DNA of 64,000 bases from Candidatus Pacearchaeota archaeon (GTDB lineage Archaea > Nanoarchaeota > Nanoarchaeia > Pacearchaeales > GW2011-AR1), in contig NZER01000008.1 of assembly GCA_002690445.1 (NCBI GenBank), positions 9,622 through 73,621 on the forward strand, given 5' to 3'. Under the pieces are notes generated by a model. That model saw nothing but the letters and a program-made list of their open reading frames with translations. It made no database searches and was not told the origin of the DNA. Positions within the stretch are counted from its first letter, which is position 1. Each line of letters begins with the position of its first letter. Positions 35,501-44,100 of this stretch are shown here, piece by piece. A program made the translations under genes and the position numbers.

Positions 35501-36956
35501 CACACCCGGCGGCGAGTTTAGAGTAGCAGACAACCGGAACACAGAAGACGATTTTAATTACGGCGATGAATATATTGGATTTTACCATGGTGAGATTGAT
35601 GCTGAGGGCGATGTTGTTTATGTGGCCGGCGAAGAACAAACCGGACCCGCGCCCGGAGAAATTGTACCCTCGACCGAAGCAGCTGCAGCTGCCCAAGATC
35701 TTTTAACTCCCGTTGCTACGGCTATTAAAATAGGCACCCAAGAGAGAGTCACACAACGCCTGGATATTCAAGATGCGACCCCCGATGGAAGCGCAAGTGG
35801 GCGAGAAACAATAACCGTAGTTGATTTGGGAGATGTACCAGATCTCGGCACCGTTGTCGGCTCGCGAGGCGCGAGCACCCCATTTGCTATAGAAAAATAT
35901 ATTAGAATTAACGACGGGAAATATGGACAAGAGGCTGGCAAGTCCCTCATCCAGAGAAATCCACCCGGCGCACGACTCTCGGATATTTATCCGGGAACCA
36001 TAGAGACGATAAAAAACGACGATGGAATCGATGTAGGAATTAAAGGCAACATGGGAGTACGCTATGGGTTAGACTTCTATTATGTGAAGAGCGGCAAAAC
36101 ACTGATAACGTCCGTAGAGGTGGATTCGCTGGACCTGCTCGTATCACAATTCGACACCCTACAGCCCAACAGCAAGCTTCTTTATTGTCTCTTGAATATG
36201 CTTAAGAACGATGCTCGCTATAAGATGATGACGAGTTATATTTTCTCGTTCAAGAAGGTGACAGGGTTGCTCGCCATCTATAATGACATGGCATTTATGT
36301 CGTCAGTGGGCGAAGTTTCATGTGGAAAAGGGGACGCAACTTATAGAATTAGCACAAATGAACTATCAAATCTTGTTCCCGGAGCCTTTAAATATGCCGA
36401 TCCGTACGAGAAGGAACCCTGGGTCGGCGAGGACTCCAAGATGCTAGCAGCCATTAGAGCAAAGCCGGGCTCCCGTGCCTATATCTCTAAGAAAATTACT
36501 GAACTCTCATACCCCGCCCCCGAACCCCCGACCGGAGGAGCAGGGAATCTTTTTAGTAATTACTCCGATGATGACATCGTTGTAAAGGTTATTGAGTTGG
36601 ATCCCAACGCTAGCGGTGTGACTGGGAACGAAGGGTGGATGCACTATAATGATCGATCTTCCGGACCGGGAGCCAGTCTTTTTGTACAAGAATGGGACAC
36701 ATGGGATCGCAAATTGCTTCGGAACTCGCGCTCTAGAATTAAAAAACTATTTAGATCATATTATAATTCACGAGACTTCAGACCGGGCGATAATCTCCTA
36801 GGAGATGGCGAAAAGCCGTCAGCTATTTTCTTCCGCACCCTTAAAGCAAGAATGATGCCTCCGCCGGGCAAGGGACTCCTTCCATGGTGGAAGAGAGGAA
36901 GACTCAGAAGCAATCCGTTTAACGCAGACGGCGGCTTGTGTGATAAAGCTAATTAA
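29568..36956 (+). CDS. Giant virion structural protein (2462 residues)
   Basis: One continuous frame of 2462 residues. The N-terminus has DIDSDGLIDVCD (11-22), which fits an EF-hand calcium loop (Asp at 1, 3, 5, 9 and 12). A hydrophobic stretch at about 815-845 (TFKAIVAIVIINLMVKVCEI) could be a membrane-interacting segment. Low-complexity Gly/Pro linkers occur near 680, 2000 and 2320. The protein is rich in Cys for a phage protein. Its size and position ahead of gp25 suggest a tape-measure or baseplate scaffold role, but no tape-measure repeat is obvious. Confidence 0.6.
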   Translation: MAESKFLKFQDIDSDGLIDVCDDEIISKPVPCKGPCIPNPTAIVPDWKTFKVFEPQLNQKKCHFQATKVTPHTTTAPAEVLASGDDAAIDEALRERFEEYVGEAIENLLLFAGKEDSDDTRSTVYESIEYDKYDLEPRPHSRLKLLYSVPFDVIYELPAAQEDTEEDPPEPEEITVEFDTAHLGAQMIRVRKGLDLYGRYLTMYRQLGEGSIYFVDDQLRRSGERTSYTESGTETGGAAAETHGSRGEGTGGDTNSRVRGTVFNLQDYGDTALFDLKELGRLMIQLEAFLQLRGFQIPGVGTIGQAFTGLFDQTVVRLICTFKDYELRRMKIYTRECGEKPFYLNKSSVRPLAKQGVWKDPTAVAYFARVAAMDAELSARAATPWHEFIVKYTYPEVYTDITDGNVKGETVGDCLADALDEEIRDLGQDILDGVFSLGDAIAYKWRKSLCKTDIEESRKDDEIMGISVDAISDANLGEIMGMAQMQAFQQLDKDDQIYLQICVMMMVSKTKFGPAVSMMGKLFEFGFQRIKVCGLFDFMNTAMKCLMGGMTFDEMMSAAVKAALKSMNVENFGSLFQNLPLDAQNRIDAKVKERLANGDLLGDSDGIGQNFFGKSETPGAAAVAGAKGAVGALYEGVVSPAKAVVWIGTGEYRIWESSEILKATEEWTRSGGSTGPGETMGGGAGYSPPNPNAYERTVMSQLDGGAGAQGQEDIPSADIMQLWAQETIKFYGDNLMALVDELNKMPGAEIISAIITMMDCPQPPLFNPSIYDFIKSLGLPFCRNMTEIRLPRLENPLQYFPDFADWQENLWDIITFTFKAIVAIVIINLMVKVCEIIGNALCGALEKTGKIAAAVPAAMAGSTTMSKVIREAFCGPDADEEKIEDTILALMAQMGMGADAYANPDNTLQFGMDLSAGVTQREFAEAFLGNAGPEFLEIADQLIEYEYPQFRASMPNKRAIKRLVGNIGVMAPLEYRQHLRDMVAASPDNELIPANPSMCSNEEQIEAFKNLRCTVLEGRASPEQCHKMFCDLREDMLTDLEDLSDIIQGGIGPYVASQLPPLVSEPGCDDGMIPYEGPAQVAANSQNTQANFEILRVEYAKDMMGNGGLFAGDDDWGFINMVMSDTHGNPLTAHWRKAFNMKKYVNFATNLPNGGEASTGFWSFMQGNAGFSSQVGQFPYYVGEWLKRQFLNAGLKSNSFGDISRSDYVIKPGYAKLSGGGNDLHEHFEFVTRNEATPAVKGSISFADLDFNPIMGTGIDLLKIPDFGYNTTLGIKMPDSGFGSFESDDNKVVITRELRKGNPSGPQQGNWDLDGADICLNFKDNAAGMRKGFIGSNEGFVEKGTWDLGSQWGWGFDQQCYFSDIIEDSNGVVRNRFDDNIRVQIIEKMNLDSTGPNPMADQVGEEMKKAEPVDLPGWIENIPVVGWALQALLNLVLFMVPRAQRDNLNAGMTGGSVGNKFVRSREFEFLAVDDSLDAFKSPPLEKPSIVNENTKAGLIGANSAAPGAGLNLADFPQFAQSMSVLQDYVPQVYLLADFLGTTADSALKDEYDSVMQNIFEHFAYEIGANESGWKYGADYDYLTQTDIDYLDPSGAPYDHQNREMILGISRDQFNAKRDGREGTERAIYLDPATFGGTYCNPALYIKPTKYDGWMGFIQVFFPEYTPCKPHNTDLIDFDEVQEFVDKHYSTIPEDPRLSYDPECVREVPFKRIMDRAARVNMYALVMASIRIYASTHFFKAMGTFSKIMPKFPDNFSSIYSAYILERMEEDFKDVQAPFWESLNPFKDDEFWYGFLEQSVECYDFLVEAGEMPQPTPGGALQSAFDKINDLQTDYAFPDRLSKNRTFTNSDGDKTTRKEAGLREAKMTRDAGLLQTLKGFRGDKNLEAVQSVEEHAKLILQQIINRELTHMGEKMVKNMRSRGFNPTIFDLDYWIFENKCADSEVVFAGPEVVEVPVGLPTENAPDPKGEGRSWPGPYYTPGGEFRVADNRNTEDDFNYGDEYIGFYHGEIDAEGDVVYVAGEEQTGPAPGEIVPSTEAAAAAQDLLTPVATAIKIGTQERVTQRLDIQDATPDGSASGRETITVVDLGDVPDLGTVVGSRGASTPFAIEKYIRINDGKYGQEAGKSLIQRNPPGARLSDIYPGTIETIKNDDGIDVGIKGNMGVRYGLDFYYVKSGKTLITSVEVDSLDLLVSQFDTLQPNSKLLYCLLNMLKNDARYKMMTSYIFSFKKVTGLLAIYNDMAFMSSVGEVSCGKGDATYRISTNELSNLVPGAFKYADPYEKEPWVGEDSKMLAAIRAKPGSRAYISKKITELSYPAPEPPTGGAGNLFSNYSDDDIVVKVIELDPNASGVTGNEGWMHYNDRSSGPGASLFVQEWDTWDRKLLRNSRSRIKKLFRSYYNSRDFRPGDNLLGDGEKPSAIFFRTLKARMMPPPGKGLLPWWKRGRLRSNPFNADGGLCDKAN

Positions 36957-36968
36957 AGAACATAGAAC

Positions 36969-36978
36969 CTATTTAAAG
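36969..36978 (+). promoter_or_regulatory. Candidate late leader element
   Basis: CTATTTAAAG, 25 bp before the ATG of the gp25-like gene and immediately before its AGGAGG site. Confidence 0.25.
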
Positions 36979-36993
36979 TAGGAGGAATAAATT

Positions 36994-37362
36994 ATGGCAT
37001 CTTTTGGAGTAGCACTACCAGTCACACGTAATGATGTGAACGGGTACACCGTGATCGACGATTTTAAAACCTTAATTAAACAAAATTTAAAAATGCTTAT
37101 ATTAACGGCGCCCGGCGAACGTGTTATGACGCCCAATTTCGGTGTTGGTGTGCGCAATTATCTATTTCAAAATGTAGGAAGTGAAGTTTTCAGCGAGATC
37201 GAGAACAAAATAAGAGAACAAGTCAAGCGTTATTTGAGTGGAGTTACGATTCTACAAGTTAAGTTTGATAGCACAGGTATAGATCGCAACACTCTTGGAC
37301 TCTCAATATTCTATAGTGTTTCCGATATAGGAATAACAGATTTATTGAAGTTTACTATTTAA
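36994..37362 (+). CDS. Baseplate wedge protein, gp25-like
   Basis: 122 residues. LKMLILTAPGERVMTPNFGVG followed by YLFQNV is the conserved core of the gpW/gp25 family, a lysozyme-like wedge protein at the baseplate periphery of contractile tails. The usual length is about 130 residues. Strong AGGAGG ribosome site. Followed by the gp6-like gene, the order seen in T4-like phages. Confidence 0.85.
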   Translation: MASFGVALPVTRNDVNGYTVIDDFKTLIKQNLKMLILTAPGERVMTPNFGVGVRNYLFQNVGSEVFSEIENKIREQVKRYLSGVTILQVKFDSTGIDRNTLGLSIFYSVSDIGITDLLKFTI

Positions 37363-37364
37363 AA
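37355..37364 (+). promoter_or_regulatory. Candidate late leader element
   Basis: CTATTTAAAA, 24 bp before the ATG of the gp6-like gene; the first bases are also the last codons and stop of the gp25-like gene, so part of the match may be coding. Confidence 0.2.
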
Positions 37365-37378
37365 AAGAGGGTTTTTAA

Positions 37379-39175
37379 ATGGCCAACGAACAAAAGAAAA
37401 TACTACCCATTGATTATACGAGCAGGGATTTTGCATCCATTCGAAACGATCTGCTCCAGATCGCAGAAAGACTTTACCCTGATTCCTTTCAGGATTTTAG
37501 CGAGGCTTCTTTTGCGTCTTTGATGATAGACGCAGTTGCATATGTGGGAGATCAACTATCATTTTATCTAGATTACAATGTTAATGAGTCCTTTTTGGAC
37601 ACCGCGTATCAGTTTAATAATGTATTACGCCACGGTCGCATTTTAGGGTATAAATATACCGGTCGACCATCAACTTATGGACAAGCAGCACTCTTTATCT
37701 TGGTGCCACCATCACCGACAGGAATTGGTCCAGATCTGCGATACACACCAATTCTCAAGAGGGGATCTCAATTCACCACGTCCACTGGTCTTAACTTCAC
37801 GTTAACAGAAAATGTAGATTTTGCAGATCCCAAACTTCCAGTAGTGGTCGCACGAGTGGATAACACAACGGGTGCACCGACTTTCTTCGCCATCAAGGCG
37901 TACGGTACAGTTGTCTCGGGAGTTTTTGCCACAGAACAAGTAAAGGTTGGAAACTACCAAAGCTACAGAAGAGTAACACTGGGCGTTGCGAACGCAGCCG
38001 AAGTTATTTCGGTATTTGATAGCGAAGGAAACGAATACTTTGAAGTGGACTACCTTGCCCAAGATATGATATACAAAGAGATTCCCAATACCAATTATAA
38101 GAACGACAACGTTCCTTCGGTTCTCAAACCTTATTTGGTTTCACGAAAATTTGTAGTAGAACAAGACGCATCTAACACACATCTCCAGTTTGGAAGCGGC
38201 AAGGCAAACGCTAACGATGTGGTGGCAATTCCACAATCTGTGGCTATGGATGTTTTTGGGAAAACGTATACTACTTCTTTAACGTTTGATCCCACGCGCT
38301 TATCTCAAAACGAAAGCTTTGGAATCGTGCCGAGTAATACCACACTTACAGTTACGATGCGTACGTCCAGCCCGGTTAATTCGAATGTTGCAGTAGGGCA
38401 GTTAACTACGGTGAATGGTGCTTATTTCGATTTTGGAGATCGAAAATCCTTGTCGTTCGATAAAATTTCGGCTGTTGAGAGTTCACTTGAAACATCCAAT
38501 GAAACTCCGATTGTTGGAAGTGTAACAAACCCCACGTCAGATGAAATTAAACTCCGCGTCTTTGACACCTTCCCGACTCAAAACCGTGCAGTAACACAGG
38601 CTGATTATGAAAACGTTGCTTATAGAATGCCGGCAAAGTATGGTTCCATAAAGAGAGTGTCGGTTCAACGCGATCCGGATTCTCAAAAAAGAAACTTAAA
38701 TATGTATGTTATCTCTGAAGACTCTTTTGAGAAATTAACCAAAACTAACGGAGCCATTAAAAATAATTTAAAGATTTGGCTCAATCAGCATAGAATGATA
38801 AACGACACTATCGACATTTTAGATCCCTATATTCTGAATTTTGGGATAGAATTCGCTGTAAAAGTTATAGCCGGCTCCGATAAGTTTAGTACGATTGATA
38901 ACTGTGTTAAGGCAATAGCAAGTATGTACGGAGTGGGCTTTTTTATTGGAGAAGGTCTGAGAATAGGAGATATCTACCAAGCACTTAAAGATGTATCTGG
39001 TGTCTTGGATGTCCAAAAGGTGAAGATCTTTAACAAAACAGGAACAAATTATTCAAGCGCCACCATTGATATCAACAGCAATATGTCACCCGACGGCTCG
39101 GAACTGATGATTCCTAAAAATGCGATAGTGGAATTAAAGTTCCCAGAAACGGATATCATAGGAAAGGCTAAATAA
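37379..39175 (+). CDS. Baseplate wedge protein, gp6/baseplate J-like
   Basis: 598 residues. IDYTSRDFASIRNDLLQIAERLYPDSF and the N-terminal FLDTAYQFNNVLRHGRILGYK correspond to the conserved start of T4 gp6, the wedge protein that dimerises to form the inner ring. The C-terminus (GVLDVQKVKIFN) is the small dimer domain. Length matches gp6 (about 660). Its TAA overlaps the next ATG by one base. Confidence 0.85.
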   Translation: MANEQKKILPIDYTSRDFASIRNDLLQIAERLYPDSFQDFSEASFASLMIDAVAYVGDQLSFYLDYNVNESFLDTAYQFNNVLRHGRILGYKYTGRPSTYGQAALFILVPPSPTGIGPDLRYTPILKRGSQFTTSTGLNFTLTENVDFADPKLPVVVARVDNTTGAPTFFAIKAYGTVVSGVFATEQVKVGNYQSYRRVTLGVANAAEVISVFDSEGNEYFEVDYLAQDMIYKEIPNTNYKNDNVPSVLKPYLVSRKFVVEQDASNTHLQFGSGKANANDVVAIPQSVAMDVFGKTYTTSLTFDPTRLSQNESFGIVPSNTTLTVTMRTSSPVNSNVAVGQLTTVNGAYFDFGDRKSLSFDKISAVESSLETSNETPIVGSVTNPTSDEIKLRVFDTFPTQNRAVTQADYENVAYRMPAKYGSIKRVSVQRDPDSQKRNLNMYVISEDSFEKLTKTNGAIKNNLKIWLNQHRMINDTIDILDPYILNFGIEFAVKVIAGSDKFSTIDNCVKAIASMYGVGFFIGEGLRIGDIYQALKDVSGVLDVQKVKIFNKTGTNYSSATIDINSNMSPDGSELMIPKNAIVELKFPETDIIGKAK

Positions 39176-41115
39176 TGGCACTCAAACGGTATAAAGCGAA
39201 CGCCGACAATACAATTGTAAATACCTATCTAGCGGACTTGTCTAATCGTGGCACTGGCTCCAATAGCGGACAAGCCGATGTCATGGAAATTTACTCCGTC
39301 TATGGGAGACAGTCATCAGGTTCTCAAGAGCTTTCTCGTATCTTGGTTAATTTCCCGGTCTCACAAATCACCACAGATCGCTCCTCCGGCAAGCTCCCTA
39401 GCAGCGGTAGCGTTAAGTTTTATTTGCGCCTTTTTTCTGCAGAGTCGTCAAAGACGGTTCCGAAAGACTTCAAGTTGGTAGTACAGCCTGTTTCGCATAG
39501 TTGGCAGGAAGGCGATGGGTTAGACTTAGAAAACTATAGTGACATAACCAACAATGGTACTGGCTCTAACTGGATTAATGCCGGCAACAGAGGGCGCCCC
39601 GAAACCAGCAAGGTTCAATTTGTAACCGACACAGCCTCATCATACGAAGACGAATACGTACTTTTAACCGACTCTTACCGGAAGCTATATGCTTTTTGGT
39701 TTAATAATGGCGGCGGTAGTGCCCCTGATGTAGCACCAGACGAGGTGGAGGTTGATATATCAGCCGGCTCAACTGCAGCAGAATACTCAAATAAATTCAA
39801 ATTAGCCGTCTTGTCGAGCAGTGCCAACATAACTGCTGCATCTGCCTCGTCTCCTGCTGCGACTACCAAAACGACCAATAAACTTGGAGGGGCTGTTAGG
39901 GCAGCCACCCGGGACACCTCCCTGAGCGATTCAATATTAATTGTATCTACAGTGATTAGCGGCTCTGGCTCTGGACCCTGGCGGAATGTTGGCGGAGATT
40001 ATATGCAAACCGGTCGGGATGGAAATGCCGGAGGAACAGGTCTCACGTTCACACAGAGGTTTAGCACCGGTTTGGAAAATGTTGAAATAGATATTACCAA
40101 GTTAGTAGAACGATGGCTTGCGGGAACGACCAACACGTATGGGGTGGGAGTAAGACTCTCGGCCAGCTTTGAGGCATACTCCAAGACTGCCGTCTCTGGA
40201 ACTGTCAAAAACGTTGCCGGCGCAAAGAAGTCATATTACACCAAGAGGTTTTTCGCTAGAGGATCTCAATTCTTTTTCAAGCGACCTGTTTTGGAAGCGC
40301 GCTGGAACTCTGTTCGGAAGGACGATAGAGGAGACTTCTACTTTAGCAGTTCTCTTGGTACTGACGAAGATAACATGAATACCTTGTATTTATACAATTA
40401 TGTCCGCGGTAGACTCAGAAACATTCCCGCGGTGGGAACAGGAAAATTATATGTAAAATTATATTCTGGCTCCAGCGACAACACAAAGCCGAACACGACA
40501 CCCCTCCGTATTCATGTTCCCTATTCTAGGAGCACCGATAGACCACGCACAGTGTACACAGCCAGCTGGCACAGCACGGGTATATATACGTGCTCGGTGT
40601 GTCTGACCAAATCAGCCACTCGAACGGTGAGCAATCTATACGACGTGTGGTATAATGGAACGACACAGTACTTTACAGGATCCATTCTGCCAAAGACTCT
40701 GTCCCCCTCCAATCATTCGCGAGAACCTGTATACTATCTTAATATTACCAACCTACAACGTGAGTACACTCCCACCCAGAACGCGCGCTTTAACCTATAC
40801 GTGCGAAACAAGTACTGGGATCCCACCATTTATACCAAAGCCAACAGCACACCCGCGACCACCACTATCCCAAGTGCATCTTATAGGGTGTCACGCATCA
40901 TTGATGGATTAGAGGCAGTCCCCCATTATACGGGGAGCAACTTTGCTACGGGGTTATCTTATGATGTATCAGGCAATTATTTCGATTTAGACATGAAGCT
41001 TCTTCAACCCGGTTATGAATACGCGCTCAGATTTGCGTTTTATGATCCTGAATTGGTAGCATGGCAAGAGCAGGACGAGATCTTCAAATTTAGAGTGAGA
41101 AAGAATGAGCATTAA
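39175..41115 (+). CDS. Virion protein with DNRLRE-like beta domains
   Basis: 646 residues. The N-terminus (RILVNFPVSQI, then SHSWQEGDGLDLENYSDI and NWINAGNRG) has the spacing of DNRLRE or related beta-sandwich domains used for adhesion. A second part from about residue 300 repeats similar beta features. Probably a wedge or fibre attachment protein. It ends in an 11-bp overlap with the giant gene. Tentative. Confidence 0.5.
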   Translation: MALKRYKANADNTIVNTYLADLSNRGTGSNSGQADVMEIYSVYGRQSSGSQELSRILVNFPVSQITTDRSSGKLPSSGSVKFYLRLFSAESSKTVPKDFKLVVQPVSHSWQEGDGLDLENYSDITNNGTGSNWINAGNRGRPETSKVQFVTDTASSYEDEYVLLTDSYRKLYAFWFNNGGGSAPDVAPDEVEVDISAGSTAAEYSNKFKLAVLSSSANITAASASSPAATTKTTNKLGGAVRAATRDTSLSDSILIVSTVISGSGSGPWRNVGGDYMQTGRDGNAGGTGLTFTQRFSTGLENVEIDITKLVERWLAGTTNTYGVGVRLSASFEAYSKTAVSGTVKNVAGAKKSYYTKRFFARGSQFFFKRPVLEARWNSVRKDDRGDFYFSSSLGTDEDNMNTLYLYNYVRGRLRNIPAVGTGKLYVKLYSGSSDNTKPNTTPLRIHVPYSRSTDRPRTVYTASWHSTGIYTCSVCLTKSATRTVSNLYDVWYNGTTQYFTGSILPKTLSPSNHSREPVYYLNITNLQREYTPTQNARFNLYVRNKYWDPTIYTKANSTPATTTIPSASYRVSRIIDGLEAVPHYTGSNFATGLSYDVSGNYFDLDMKLLQPGYEYALRFAFYDPELVAWQEQDEIFKFRVRKNEH

Positions 41116-44100
41116 AAAGCTTTTCAACGCTAGCAGTAAAAACACAAATTACCTTAGCGACACCAACCAGAAAGACGCATTCGAAGAGATTGAGTCATCT
41201 AGAAATTTAGAAGCCATTGTTACCGATCAAGATCGCTACATTCCCCAGATAAATTATTCTGAACCGGCCAATTTTGCTAAATTTGGGTCAGCGCGCCTTT
41301 ATTATAAGTCTGCGATGAATCGAATTCTGGAGTATTACCCATACGACGGATCAGATGCCGAGATAAATCAATTTTTTAATGATAACTTGGACATTGAAAA
41401 TCATCTTCTAAACACTCGCTATCCCCGCGCTAACGGCTATATTACATTTGCGCCCGACACCTACGCCATAAGCTCTATCAAAGAAGGCTACGGCATACCT
41501 ACCACCAATGAATATATCGATTTAAAGGGTGGTCCCGGTACCGGATCCGCAACAAGCCTCGCATTAAAAGAATTAGCACCCAACCCATACTCCGATAGTT
41601 ATAAAGGTTCTAACATTTATGATTCTAATATCTACCAAACGGCCGGACTTCCCTCCACCTATGGAAAGGGTACACGAACCTCAAACCTGAGAGCAAACTT
41701 TGATGATGGCGTCACAGTTGAGTTTTGGATGCAGACGGGCTCGCTGACAAACGTCGTCCCGAAAACATCTAAACAGGTAATATTTGATTGGTGGAATAAT
41801 GAACTTTCATCAAGTGACGCATACTCGCGGATGACCATTGAATTGACAACCTCTCGCGGCTCCGGTGGAACGGGCAAAAACCAAAAGGGGCGCCCATTCG
41901 TACTAACTGTACAATCAGGCTCCTCAACAAACAAGAACATAATCAATATTGGCACCGCATCTCTTCATTCAAGCATGGGCTCGTGGAATCATTACGCGGT
42001 TAGACTGCTTAATACCGGCAGCGTTCTGGGCGCACAACTATATGTTAACGGTCAGCGCACAGACACCCACGCATGGAACAAGTACTCACTTTCATCCAGT
42101 TTTAGAACCCCGACAGGTTCGTGGGCTTACTCTTCCCCAGCAAACCTGAAAGGATGGTGGAAACTGAATTCAGACTTGGGCTCGGGAGGAACGGTAATAG
42201 ATTCGAGTGGAAACGGTCTTACGGGCTCGTTTGATGATGCTGATATTTCCCGACCTGCTTGGTCTGGCGGCACCACTCCAACTAAATATATCCAATCATC
42301 AGGGAGCCTGACCTTCGACGGCGACAGTAGCTCTCCCAGCACCGGAGTGTACATAGGTGGTGGTCCAATGTGGAATTCCCGGATCGGCGCCATATCCACA
42401 GCAGACATGACGTTTGCAGCCTGGGTATATAAAACGGGCGATGGCGGCGATTCCAACAAGGGAAGAATACTACAATTTGGTAGTGATAACCCGGGTCAAA
42501 TACGAATGTACACTAACACTTCTCATCAAGTAGTTTTCCGCGCTGATTGGTCCACAGGGAATGGAGTATGGAGAACAACAGAAGCCATTACCTTAAGTAC
42601 ATGGTACCATATCGTTGTAACTTACGATGCGGCTTTGGCGATAAATAATCCTATAATTTACATTAATGGAATAGCCTATGCCACAACTGAAACTTCCACC
42701 CCGAACGGGACCTACTCTGGCATAACCGGCGGTCCATGCATTGTGGGAAACAAGCCAAGTGGCGACGGTACCTGGGAAGGAAACCTTGCGGATTTTGCCA
42801 TATGGGACAAATCTCTAACTGCTGCTGAAATCCATGCAATATATAATGCGTCCAAGTACACACAAGCACATACAAAGATTACGTCCCTCAACCCCAAGAA
42901 TGCGAGAGCGCGCATCGGAGCACTGACAGTATCTCCCTCCTCTTCCAACCCTGCTCGTTCTCAAAATGAGTTAGCAGGCGCCGGCAAATTAAGCGGTTCT
43001 TTGGATGAAGTCCGATATTGGAAGATAGCCAGAAACGGAAAGGAAATTGGCCAAAATTGGTTTACACAAGTCCGCGGCGGAGCAAACTCAGACATATCAA
43101 ACGCAACATTAGGTGTTTATTACAAGTTTAACGAAGGTATTACCGGCAAAACAGGTACCGATAGAATCGTTTTAGATTACGCTGGGCGCGTTACAAATGG
43201 ATTCTGGACCGGGTACACTGCCAACTCCCGAAACACCGGCTCAGCCATGGTTCTGGCTGGCGCAGCACCCAAAGAATATAAGGATCCTGTTGTAAGAGCC
43301 AACAACCCGAGAGTCGTCAATTTGGCTTCTCAGTTAAAGCATACTGGTTCTTCGCACGATTATAACAACAATGCCACTCTTTTGTCGTTAGTTCCGGGCT
43401 GGATATTGGATGAAGAAAGCGAAAATGAAAACTCAGATCTCAAATATATCGCACATATTATGGGGGCATATTTTGATAAGCTCTATCTTCAAATTACCGA
43501 ACTTCCCAAACTGCGACAGTTAAACTACCCCAGCTCTTCTTATAAACCATTGCCCTTTGCACGCCACTTGCCGCAATCATTGGGGCTTTATTCTCCCGAT
43601 CTGTTCGTTGACGCAACAGTCTTGGAGAGGTTTACAAATCGAGATCGCGACAGTCTTTTCGAAAGCGATCTCCACAATGCAAAGAATTTAATTTATATCA
43701 ATCTTTATAATAACTTAACCAACATCTTTAAGAGCAAGGGAACCGAGCAGGCGATTCGCAATGTGTTGAGATGTTTTAATATCGATGATAAGGTTTTGCG
43801 ATTGTCAATTAACTCCAACAATGAAGAGTTTGTTTTAAGAGATAATTTCCAACAACAGTTGCTGCGAGATTCTTGTATAAACTTCAACCAACAAGGGAAC
43901 ACCCAGGCGGTTGTATATCAGAGGACACCATCGGCGACGCCGCAAATTAAATACGGCTCGATTAACGGCGAAAGACTTCAAGAATTACATGGATTTACAT
44001 GTGAAGCCAATGTTATCTTTCCATATTATGATGCGTTGACAACCAAATTAAATCGGACTAAAGAATATAATCAGTGTTCAATTTTTGGCTCTGTTACGGT

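Noticed and set aside
29568..36956. Tape-measure protein call for the 2462-residue protein
   Set aside because: It lacks the long coiled-coil repeats expected of a tape measure; only one hydrophobic segment was seen, so I left it as an unnamed structural protein.
37648..37660. TATAAATA on the plus strand inside the gp6-like gene
   Set aside because: It encodes conserved residues (Lys-Tyr) deep within a gene and has no start codon at a useful distance.
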